64,000 nucleotides of DNA, from positions 1,426,001 through 1,490,000 of the forward strand of contig JARGXX010000100.1 in assembly GCA_030374765.1 (NCBI GenBank). Reading direction: 5' to 3'. Shown piece after piece: positions 45,397 through 55,254 of this stretch. A model generated the notes under the pieces. The model saw only the letters and a program-made list of their open reading frames with translations. It made no database searches and was not told the origin of the DNA. Both the position numbers and the translations under genes were made by a program. Source of the DNA: Agarophyton chilense (Eukaryota; Rhodophyta; Florideophyceae; Gracilariales; Gracilariaceae). How positions within the stretch are numbered: the first letter of the stretch is position 1; every line of letters begins with the position of its first letter.

Positions 45397-45411
45397 TTAA
45401 GGAGGGGGAGA
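45397..45411 (+). promoter_or_regulatory. E3 polypurine tract
   Basis: TTAAGGAGGGGGAGA directly before the TGTAGAAC start of the 3' LTR. Confidence 0.85.
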
Positions 45412-46334
45412 TGTAGAACAACGCCCAGTTAGGGGATACTTGAAGATGCAACTCATAGAATGAGGGTTGAACCCTCCGAGGGTTATGACTATGATCCCCT
45501 CTAAGGTGTGCTGAGGTGGCACTGTTTTCTGGTTAGAGTTCGCCTATGAAGGGAAGATTCGGATGGCCCATGGTTGGATTGGCCCCGCTATACACGTGGC
45601 TTAATTTCGGCACCGATTTTCGGATATTTGTTAGAACGTTGGACTTTTGGGCCCTGACAGTGGGATCTCCACGTGTATGGCCCTGAGCAGGTGTGCACTA
45701 CTGTAATTTGTAGAGTTTAGTTAGTGGGCCCTACTTAGGGAGGCGAGATCTGGCAGTCCGAAGCTCAGAGTAAATAGGAACCAAGGTTGGTCTTCGATAC
45801 CTTTAGAGGTTCTTCGTCGCCATCGTTTCGGCCTTACAACCCGGAACGGGCTCAGGTTAGCAACGCCTGCGTAGAGACACGACTCCACTTGGAGAGTGCC
45901 CACGTTTGGGTTCCGTGCAACCATCGCCTTGGGACCGCTCAGACGACCTGCGTGCACGATACCCCATGGGGGTTCTGCTTACTTGTTGCGTGCTTTTTGT
46001 GTTTCCTTTCGAGGACAGGTTTTCGCCCCTGTATTGGGTTTCTTTTGTTGTTTCGCCTCTTTTCTGGTTCTCGGGTCCGGTGCCTGTTAGTGCCCGACCC
46101 TCGCCCCGTTTTTCCTCTTCGCCGGATTTTCCCCCATTCTTTGGGATACCCAGACCCATTCCCGACCCAACGGTTTCTACCCCTCACCTCCGTCGGTGCT
46201 GCCGGAATCCCCCGTGGGAGTTACACCCCACACTACGGGTGGAACGGAGGGCTCTGTCTCTGAGTCTGCCTCCCCCAGGGAGCAAGGCTTCGAACACCTT
46301 GAGAGCACATCCCGTCGCCGGGTTTTGCTCCACA
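45412..46334 (+). repeat. E3 3' LTR (923 bp)
   Basis: Begins TGTAGAACAACGCCC after the purine tract and ends GCTCCACA at the junction with E5 gag. Several long open frames here are LTR shadows. Confidence 0.88.
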
Positions 46335-46923
46335 TCTTGCCCTTACGGGATTTCGGAGGTTGAAGAATTTTCCCGGGCTTGACGCGCTGCCTCGCCGTCT
46401 CAGTAAGATTGAGCTCCACAGCGAGGGTAGACACCTCGTTCTTGAAGAACTTGATGTCGGCGAGTTGATCTTTGGTCCAGCCACGGCGGCGCATCCTGAT
46501 GCGGTCCTGCAGTACCGTGTCCTTGAACTTGTCCACGACCCGGTTGAGAAAGAATTTAGCGAGGTCCTTCTCCCTGAGAACTTCCGATGCGTTTTTCTGA
46601 TCCAACGCAGTGATTATCTTGACTATGAAGTCCGTGACACCACCAGCAGGATCGTCTCCGTTTGCGACGTATGCGACGAACGCCAGAGCAGCGTCGATAC
46701 GTTTGGAGAGATCCTTCGGAGCCTTGGTAGAGGCGTTGTCGAACCAAGCATGGACGGACTCCACAGTCGCCTCCTCGACAGAGTTGGCGTCTTGGATCTC
46801 ACCCATGATACACAGTGCATGCAACGTCGCAGGATCCAGGCAATTCTTGATAGAGGCGACGTGCATCTGCTCATCATCGTTGCGGTCTTGGTTTATATCG
46901 TCGACCTTAGCCTTGTACGCCAC
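46335..46923 (-). pseudogene. E5 gag-like gene, C-terminal part, cut by E3 and E4
   Basis: Minus strand coding: YVAYKAKVDDINQDRNDDEQ, CLDPATLHALCIMGEIQDA, VESVHAWFDNASTKAPKDLS, DFIVKIITALDQKNASEVL, LAKFFLNRVVDKFKDTVL and NEVSTLAVELNLTETARQRV. The reading continues exactly from the N-terminal exon-like piece at 58339-58431 on the other side of E4. The mainly helical, Lys/Asp-rich sequence and the promoter arrangement suggest the Gag of another retroelement; I do not recognise the family. E3 truncates its end at 46335. Confidence 0.75.
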
Positions 46924-46928
46924 ATAGT
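46924..46928. repeat. E4 target-site duplication, left (ATAGT)
   Basis: ATAGT precedes the left E4 LTR and recurs at 58339-58343. On the minus strand it is ACTAT inside the E5 codons for Asp-Tyr. Confidence 0.9.
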
Positions 46929-47790
46929 TGTAGGACAATGCCCACAAGGAGGAAAACCTACGAAGACGTCCGGATCTTCCTCTCACGAGGTAACCGGCGC
47001 GGTAGAGCCCTCCCAGGGATTGGCGCGCAATGCCGGGTGTAAGCCGGAGCCGAACCGTCGCGACGGGCGCAGGGAGGCTGAAAGAAGCCGAGAATATCCG
47101 CCGAAGCGGTGCTTGCGTATCCTCTGAGGAGGCAAAACCCACGAGAGTGGCGAGCACGACAGGTGTCAGTGCGAGCCGCAAGAGCGGGAGTAGCCCAATG
47201 AAGGGGAGGAAAAGGGAAGGAAAATGGGAACGGAGGCAAGAGGGCGAGGTTGACCACGAGTCGCAAGAGGGGACTCGGGAATAGCCGGCATTGCCGGGTG
47301 TAGCAAACTGTATACACGGGCGGAACCACGAAAGCGGGAATAGATACCCAGCACACGAAGGCTGCTTGAACGTCCAAGGGGGTTGGGAAGCCGTCCACCA
47401 CGGGAAATTCCTCCGTAAGGAGCTGTATATCCGCGCAGGCGGTTCGACCCAGAGCCAAGATCTGGAAGACCAAGATCACCCTTGTTGGGGAGACTTTACT
47501 GGACCGGCGGCCGCGAGGCCGGCGGCCTAAGTACTGTAGTCACCGTAGAATAGAATAAATAAAGTCTATCCTAAATAGCTAAATGTCCGTCTACAAAGGG
47601 GCCAATCTGGCGGCCACGTGTCGCGCGGGCGCTGCGGCCACGTGTATGGCACCCGGTTTCGCCGGTGCATCACCGGCGTTCCGGCAACGCCGTGAAAACG
47701 GATTACTCCTACTCATAACGAGGTTGCACGCCGGAGGCTCCGGAAAAAACTTAAGTCCCCAAAAACCTCCCTGGAGGACGTTGCTCTTCA
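46929..47790 (-). repeat. E4 3' LTR (862 bp, left copy)
   Basis: Ends TGTAGGACAATG and CTCTTCA on the plus strand. It contains AATAGAATAAATAAAG on the plus (antisense) strand near 47550. Confidence 0.93.
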
Positions 47791-47805
47791 TATCCCCCCC
47801 CTTAA
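47791..47805 (-). promoter_or_regulatory. E4 polypurine tract
   Basis: Minus strand TTAAGGGGGGGGATA directly before the TGAAGAGC start of the 3' LTR. Confidence 0.85.
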
Positions 47806-47960
47806 GACAGGGCGAACACCTCGAAGAGGAAGTCGGCATTGCAGCTCGTCATGATAAGAGCGCGTCCGACACCGGGTCTCCGGAAACCAACACACCTTCA
47901 CCAAGGATCCCACGCACGCCCTCCGCCTCCGATTCCCACCACAGCACACCAACGCGCACT

Positions 47961-49630
47961 ATGTCCAACCCCGATCGTCATAACACATCCGCGACTCCCG
48001 CCCTTGGCGGTTCCACCGGCTTCCGGTCCGCGCCCCACCCTGGGGATGTTACCAACCGAACTCCGGCCGTAAACCTCGCGTACGAAGACCGCTGTATTGG
48101 CGCCCGCTTTCGCGGACAGGCGGACCCACCGCAGTGGCCGACCTACGACGCCCTTGTGGGTGCAAATCCGAGAACTCGGCATGGCTCCGCGATGTTGCGG
48201 TATGCGCCTTGGTTTCACCCATTGGCTGTCCACGACGAGGATTGATCCAGTCCTACACCGATAATTTGGAGATGCTCCCGGGCGACCTGCCCGGCGTGGT
48301 GACCATGTCCTGGGATTGGCGTAATCGTATCGCCATCCCGGTACACCACATACTCCGCCGACGCGGTGTATCCTCTGCGGAGGCTCAGGCCGCGCTCGTG
48401 CGGATCGGTTATCTCAGGCACCATCGGGCGCCTTTCGAGTTCCCGATACCGCCAGAGGTCGAATTCGACGTCCACCTTTACCGCACTCGCGGGGAAATGT
48501 CGTACTGTGACCGTCTAAACGGATTGGAAACCCTCGCTTGGAGGGGCACACCGATCGCTCGGCAAGAAGCCCTTTGCTGGGTACGACCGATTCTTCGGGC
48601 AGAGTTCCGCTACCAACCGCGGCAGTCGCGCTCGAACTTCGTTCAGAACTTCATCCGCGATGAGCGGCGTTGGCGGGCCCGGACCGGGTATTTCGTACCG
48701 TACCAGAACACGGAGATTGAGCGCATCGCGCCTGCTCACCGACGTGGTCGGTACGTCAGTCTCCCAGACTGGTGGTCCTCCTTGGAGGCGTGCTGGGGTT
48801 GCTTCATTGAGCTGCCCCCAGTCTTCACCTATGTAGGGTCGTCGTTCTTGAACGATCCCCAGTCGGGGTGGTGGTTCGTCGTGGTAAGCGAATGGGCCGT
48901 CCGCACTGCGGCTTTTATCCTCGCTGAGGCGTACGACCAATACCGATTGTGGTACGTGCCACCGCGTGTGCGGGCTGCGATCCGCCGTTTGGACATGCGC
49001 ATCCCCCTCGGGGGCGAGGCGAACGAAGAAGAGATGCTGGGCCTCCTCGACTTTGTGGAGGGGGTCCAGTGGGATGAGGTCCCGCTGGAGAACTCCCAAC
49101 GCATTCAACCGCGTCGCAGGTCTGGCCCCGGACTCGGGAGGAATACAGCGCTAGCGGGGTATTTCATCTACTTCGACCCCTGGGATTACCACGAGAGCAG
49201 CTGCGAGGAAGCGGAAGCCAACCGGCATGCGCCGCGTGAAGTCCCGGCCGACCACCCGCGAGGGTATGTCGACTCGAGTGACTATTACCGCGACTATGCG
49301 GATGGTGACCCGATGGTCGACAACGAACCGGAGGATCTGGGTTATGCTCCGATGGAGGGTGACGAGTCCGGCGAGGCCGGTGAGGAGTCCGTTGAATACG
49401 GTGGTGCGGCTCCACCCGGGGCTGCTGATGCCGTGCGAACGGATTCCTATCCGACTCCATCGGTGGCGGGCCCGCCCGCAACTGTCGCTGACGCGGGGCG
49501 GGGCGAGGTCATCGCGCGCTTCCTTCGGGAGGTGGGGCTTCGCCCTTCCGAGATCTCGGGTGATGTGGCCGCCATGCGGGATGCCTTAGCCAACCGCCTG
49601 GGCGGGGGTCCACCTCGTGCGGAGGAATGA
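47961..49630 (+). CDS. E4 antisense gene (aORF), one 1-bp frameshift
   Basis: From ATG 47961 (MSNPDRHNTSATPALGG) the frame runs to 48245; a 1-bp loss at about 48241 moves the coding sense to the frame that ends at 49630. About 556 codons. Blocks shared with E3: APWFHPLAVHDE, LIQSYTDN, FDVHLYRTRGEMSYCDRL, RPILRAEFRYQPRQS, GRYVSLPDWWSSLE, CFIELPPVFTYVGSSF, SEWAVRTAAFILAEAYD and LWYVPPRVR. The C-terminal third is acidic and Tyr-rich (DSSDYYRDYADGDPMVDNEP) and ends in a helix, EVIARFLREVGLRPSEISGD. The frame is open upstream into the LTR. Function unknown. An AATAAA follows 60 bp after the stop. Confidence 0.85.
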
Positions 49631-49689
49631 CCGGAGCTTCCGGTAGAATGTAGGGCGGCGCCACTAGGGCGCCCTTGCCAGTAGTGAGA

Positions 49690-49695
49690 AATAAA
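49690..49695 (+). terminator. AATAAA after E4 antisense gene
   Basis: Poly(A) signal on the antisense strand 60 bp after the stop, before the convergent pol end at 49963. Confidence 0.5.
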
Positions 49696-49962
49696 CGAAG
49701 AGGGTCGCCTTTCCGACGCCCTTTCCCAAGTCCACTTCTTTCTTTCCGGGGTACCGGCCTTCAACCGGAGTTCCGGCAATGCAGGGAACCAGTCTAGCTG
49801 GGAGTTCCGTGTTTAACGGTGGGCGCTTCGCGCGCGGACCAGGTAACTGGCACGACCACCAACGACGTTGGGATAGGGTGAGCGGTTGCTTCCTTCCCCG
49901 CGTTGGGGCATGGACGGAGATGGCGCGTGGCGCCACCAGCCATTCCATTCCGTGTTCACGGT

Positions 49963-52900
49963 TTATCCCTCTTGGGCGTTTACCAGCGTGGCTGGGAGTG
50001 CGGTCCCCGCAAGGCGGTGGTATCGCATTACCGCGGAGCGCGGGAGGTGCTCGATGGGCTCCGGGGTGTCCCACTCCGGCCCGTATCCGTACCAGCGGGT
50101 CCGGTACTGGAGCACCCCGTGCCCATCGTAGCTATGTCCGACGATTCGGTCGAGGACGTACTCCTGCACGTAAACTTGCCGGCCTTGCCGGGTGGTGGTG
50201 ACCCGAGCCTCAGCGCTGCGTGGTGCTGGGCTCGTTGTCACCTGTTCCGGGTCACCCGGTTTGTCATTCCGCTCTGCGGTTGTTGCCGGGTTGCCGGGGC
50301 TGCCGTACCGCTTCGGGGAAGTTGCCGGCGCGGCCGGGTTGTGTTTCCGCTGAGCGGTAGGGGCTTCCCTGAAGTCCGCTCTTACCGCGAGTTGGCGGGG
50401 GTCCTTCCGTCTTGGTGACGGTTCGCGGGAGGCCTCCGCTTGATTTGCAGCATGCGGCGTTCCCATTGGTGGGCAGTTTCCGCTGTGCGGTGCGCCGTGG
50501 GCGGTGATTGGTTCACCGTCCCGGCAATCCGCCTCCGCGGGGTGGCTGTCAGCCAATGACCGGGATGCCGGGTGCCCATTGGTCCGATCTCCCGCCCGGG
50601 TCACGTGACCTTGAGGACGAGTGGTCGGGCCGTCGCGGACGGTTGGCTCCGATTGTTCGGCAAAGAAGGCGGTTTTCGACTTGTCGTTGCGCCCCTTTTG
50701 CCCCATGGGGTTCGTACCGTTCTCAACGGAGTGGCTCGCTAGACCTGCTTGCGCAGCGCCCGCCGGAGTACCGGTATCGACCGAAACGCTAGGTGTGTGA
50801 CCGCGAATGTGCGGGGAGCCCTCAGTTGCTCCCACGCGATGCGGAGCGTCCGTAGGGTCTCGCTTCCCGGCTTCGGGTCTTCGAGCGCCTTGGTCCCCCT
50901 TTCGGGGTTGCGTGGCGGTCGGGTTGACCGCCGCGTCCCGCGGGAGCGGATTGGCGTCCGGCGACGGTGCCGGTTGCCCGCTCGGGGGCCTTGCCCGGGG
51001 TGTCCGGTTAAACTTCCGTTGCGACAGCGATGCTTCCGTGATTGAGCGGGTCCCCTCCCCCTCCTTAGACGGAGCGACGGGTGATGGTGGGCTAACCGCA
51101 TGGCGGGTATAAATACCGCTGCGCGGCGCCCGTAAAGGTAGCTGGCCGCGAGGGCCAGGTGTTTCCGGCATTGCCGGTGGTTCCGATAGAGTCGGTATAT
51201 CGGAGAGACCCCGTGAGGGGTGCGGTACCACGGCGGGGCGTGGTGCCACCATTGTACCCGTGGTATCCGAGGCCGTTTCGACGGGGGCTGATGCGTTTTC
51301 CGCCTGCGGTGGTGGGGCGGCTACGATGCGGTCTTGTGAAAGACGTTCGTGGTCGCCGTTCTTGTCCACCACAACGATGCCGGGGAGGGAGAACACGACC
51401 CGGAACGGACCTTCAGTGACAGGCGAGAGCTTGTGACGCTTGTCGGTCCGGGGGTTGTAGTACTCCCGGCGAACGAACACGTAGGTTCCCGGCTTGGGCG
51501 GTGCCGGTAGTGGTCCGCGTAAGCGGTTATCAAAATCCCGCTTGTAGGCGGCCTGGGCACGTTCCATGGACTTCCGGGCGACCGGTACGAGCTTGGTAAT
51601 CCAGTTCTTCCACTTGAGGCGGTATTGACCCACGGATGGGAAAGAGTTGACCCTGTGTTGGGGTTCGACCGCCACTGGCGGGGGTGTCCTGGAGAGCACA
51701 AGCTCGAAGGGAGTCAGACCGGTTGTCCGGTGAACCTGCGTGTTGTAGGCGTAGGTGATAGCATCAGAATAAATGTCCCACGTCATTGGGTGATCGGATA
51801 CGTAGGAGCGTAGCGACGCGAGTAGGGTGCGGTTGAAGCGTTCCACCTGCCCGTTTGTTTGCGGGTGGTAGGTGGTAGAAAACAGGTTCTTGACGTCGAG
51901 GATGCGGCAGACGTCCTGGAAGAACTTAGAGGCGAACTGCTTACCGTTATCGCATAGAACCTCTATCGGAGGGCCATAAACGAACGCCCAGTGCGTAACG
52001 AAGGCGTTAGCAACCGTGAAAGCGGTGATCTTCCGTAAAGGTACGGTGCGCACCAGCTTCGAAAAGCGGTCAGTGATAACCAAGAGGAACTTGTTTCCCT
52101 TGCGCGTCTTGAGTAGAGGCCCGAGAATGTCGATTGCGACAAACTCGAGGGGCGCCCATGCGGGGAAAAGCTTCATCCGTTTGGAGTGCTTCCGGAGTTT
52201 CACCCGGTTCTTTGCGCATTGGGTGCCGAACTGCACCGTAGCGTAGCAATCCACCGCCAAAGCGTGCCAATAAAAGTCCCTTCGCAGGGTTAGATAAAGT
52301 TTTCTCCCACCGGAGTGTCCTCCGAGGGTCGGGTAGTGTGAGAGGTGGAGCACCCTGGTTTGCAGGGTGTGCGGGACCACGATCTGGGATCGGTGGTCCA
52401 CCGTCCGTACGAGGTACCCGATGTCGTTTACCTCGAACGGGAGGTCCTCTCCACCGTTTAGGCGGGCCCGTATGCGCGTGCAGAACGGGTCGCCGAACTG
52501 TTCTCGGATCATCTCCTCGGTGGAGATGGGTACAAAGGTCCCGGGTACGGGTGTTTCATTCTCGCGCGCTGCGAGTAGCTCATCCATTTCCATGGTGTCT
52601 TCCCCGGTTTCGGGCCAATCCGACTCCGTCGGTGTTTCCCCTTCCAAGGTAAAGCACGGGATCTCGTCGACCTCCGGGTCGGCAAGTGCTTCACCTGTGG
52701 TAGGTAATCGAGAGAGGGCGTCTGCTTGGGTGTTCTGGACACCCTTTTTGTAGACGACCTCGAAGTCGAGTTCCGCTAAGCGGAGGCGCCACCGCATTAA
52801 GCGGCCAGAAGGATCTGCGATGTTCAGCAGCCACCTCAGCGAGGCATGGTCCGTGTACACGGTGAAATGAACGCCCATGAGGTATGGGCGCAGAGTGGAT

Positions 52901-55206
52901 AGCGCCCAGACCACTGCGAGGCACTCCTTCTCGGAGACCGAGTAGTTGCACTCGTGGACGTTCAGCGTGCGGGACCAATAGCCAATTGGTTTGCGTTCCC
53001 CCTCGGGGGTGGTTTGGAACAGTGCGCCGCCCACCTGGTGGTCGCTGGCGTCGGTGTCGATGGAGTAGGGAAGCCCAGGTTTGGGCAAGGATAGGATGGG
53101 AGCTGTCGTAACTGCCTTAATCAAGGAGCGAAAAGATTCCGACTTATCGGTGGTAAATGGCGCAAGCTTTGGTGGTTGGCCCTTCTGCAGTAGCGCGTTT
53201 AGCGGAGCGGCGATATCCGAGAAACTTGGTATAAACCGTCGATAGACGTTGACCAGACCTAAAACGGATCGGAGCTCCGTTTGAGTACGGGGCTCCTTCG
53301 CCTCACTGAGGGACTTGATACGAACTTGTTCGATCATTAACCGTCCTGGACGGATGACGTGCCCGAGATACTTCACCGTGTCGGTGAAGAACTCGCACTT
53401 CCTCAACTTGAGGGTTATTCCTGCGTCTCGCAGTACGGTCATCACGTCCCGCACGTGGGTCAGGTGATCGTCCAGGTTTCTGGATAAGACAATGATGTCG
53501 TCCAAGTAGACAAGGCACGTGCGCCACTTGAAACGCGACATCAGTATGTCTATTGCCCTTTAAAAGGTGGCCGGTGCATTTGTTAAACCAAACGGCATCC
53601 GCTTGAAGCGGTAGGAACCCGAGTGGCAAACAAACGCGGTTTCGTCTCGGTCCTCTTCCCGGACTGGGACTTGCCAGTAGCCCCAGTTAGCATCCAGAGC
53701 CGTAAACACGGTAGCGTCCCCGAGCGAGTCTATACACTCGTCCATGCGCGGAATCGGGTAGGTGTCCCTCACGGTGACGGCATTGAGGCGGCGGTAGTCA
53801 ACGCAAAACAGCCACGTGCCGTCAGCCTTGAGAGCCAGCACCACCGGTGAAGCCCAAGGAGATTGGGCGGGCTCGATGACTCCAGCACGGAGCATCTTGT
53901 CCACCTGAAATTATTCCTCCTCCCGAGGTTTCGGTCCCGCCCTGTAAGGGGGTTGTGCAACCGGACGTGCGTCCGGTAGCAGGTCTATCCGATGTTCGGT
54001 TGTATTGATCTCACCCAGTGAGCCGTCCCACATTGTGGTAAACTCTCGTAGCATTCCGCGTAAGCGGTCCCGGTGTGAGACCGGTACATGACTCAGGTCC
54101 AGGTCCTCGAGGGCCTTGATCGGGTCTATCTTATCGTAGCTCGTAGTCTGTGCCCTGGTGTCAGGTGTGTGAACCGACGAGGTCGGAAATGCATCCGTCT
54201 TGACGGTTTTATCGAGCGCCAACTGCTGTGCCTCCCCGGAGGTTTCTGCACCGGATACCGGGAGACCATCCTTGGTAGAGGGAGTTATTCCGAGTACTTC
54301 GGCAGCCGTCACCTTTGTAGGGAGCATCGCGAGCGGGTGCGGCGTCACAGACCCAATTACATGGTTCTTTGCCAGCGTCTGGGGAGCCTTTCCCAGATTG
54401 GCAACCAACACCCTGAAGGGGGAATTCCGCGTGACTTGCACGATTCCGTTCGCAACGGTTAACTGAAATTTCTCGTACAACGAGGGCAAGGGCTGAACAA
54501 CCCGAAGACCGTGTTGACGGGAATTGACTGAAACCATAACCTGGCTCTCCGGGGGTATGGTGTCTGACGGGGCAACGCGTAGCTTCGTAGAATCCCGGTT
54601 CGCCGGTGTGGGTTCCTGCGCAGCAGGTAGAGGAACGTGTTTCCTCGATGCCCGCTTCAGCGGTTGACGAACAATGGGGACGGTCGATCTGTCCTCAAGT
54701 TCCACCTGCTTAAGGCGTGGGCGGATGGCGTCGACAAACCTGTCGCAGTAGTCACATCCCAGTATAACTGGCGCGGCCAGCGAGCGGCACACAATAAAAG
54801 TTAGTTTAACCACAATCCGCCCTAGCCTAACGACCAGGTCGATCACACCAGCCGTTTTCAACGGGTTGTTATTGGCGTCTGTGACGTCGGGTACCGTTTC
54901 AGAACGGATGAGTGACCGCAATGGCGGGGGTAAACCCGATTCCACAATAAAGTTCGGCCCAGCACCTGTATCCAGGACAGTGAGATGTCTCACCATAAAC
55001 TGCGTGTGCAGACCAAGGTCAGCGTAAACCTTGTAGTTACGCTTGGCCATTACCAAGACTCTATCCGGGATCCGGTTATTTCTAATCCGTATCCACGGTC
55101 GACGCAAAACACCGAGGTGTTTAGAGTCCGCGTCTGCGGTGTCCTTCCTTGTCAGGATTTTCACCGGGGAGCGAGGCATCGGCGCCTCGGGCGTCCTCAG
55201 CCTCAA
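49963..55206 (-). CDS. pol: E4 Pol with chromodomain (two in-frame stops)
   Basis: One frame of about 1748 codons with TAA at 53911-53913 and 53557-53559 only. Protease: VLDTGAGPNFI (~residue 78). RT: FCVDYRRLNAVTV, TALDANWGYWQVPV, RMPFGLTNAPATF, YLDDIIV intact. RNase H: SIDTDASDHQVGGALF, EKECLAVVWAL, YTDHASLRWLL. Integrase: HHCC (HLSHYPTLGGHSGGRKLY ... CAKN), D-D-E (IDILGPL, LCDNGKQFASKFFQ, TNGQVERFNRTL), GPY/F module HKLSPVTEGPFRVV. A Pro/Ser-rich linker of ~330 residues follows, then the chromodomain (YVLDRIVGHSYDGHG, QYRTRWYGYGPEWDT, IEHLPRSAVMRYHR). The N-terminus is made by frameshift from gag. Confidence 0.93.
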
Positions 55207-55219
55207 CTCTGAGGACGCC

Positions 55220-55254
55220 TCTCCCGAAGGGGAGACTCCCTCTATTCTTTTCCC
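55220..55254 (-). promoter_or_regulatory. E4 -1 frameshift signal between gag and pol
   Basis: On the minus strand the gag end reads CAG GGA AAA GAA TAG, giving the canonical heptamer G GGA AAA (55248-55254). After a 12-nt spacer comes the hairpin TCTCCC-CTTC-GGGAGA (55220-55235). Slippage by -1 leads straight into pol (RIEGVSPSGEASSELRLRTP), aligned with GVSPAGGASSKPELKTPEA of E3. Confidence 0.8.

Larger units (their letters stand above)
35341..46334 (+). mobile_element. E3: chromovirus with 5'-truncated LTR and antisense gene
   Basis: A full 3' LTR lies at 45412-46334 (923 bp). Only the last 136 bp of the 5' LTR remain (35341-35476; two differences). After the LTR come the primer site, gag, pol (-1 frame), chromodomain, an antisense gene and the polypurine tract. 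Coding defects are few: one TGA in gag, two TAG in pol, several stops between integrase and chromodomain, and one frameshift in the antisense gene. The right flank (TCTTG...) is the E5 gag gene; the left duplication is lost with the 5' LTR start. Relatively young but not autonomous. Confidence 0.93.

Noticed and set aside
45787-46382. 158-codon frames in the E3 LTR
   Set aside because: Inside the LTR, overlapping in several frames on both strands; GC-rich sequence gives chance open frames.
47583-47960. Upstream extension of the E4 antisense gene from the LTR
   Set aside because: Open frame but E3 has no equivalent; the first ATG past the LTR (47961) gives a start comparable with E3.
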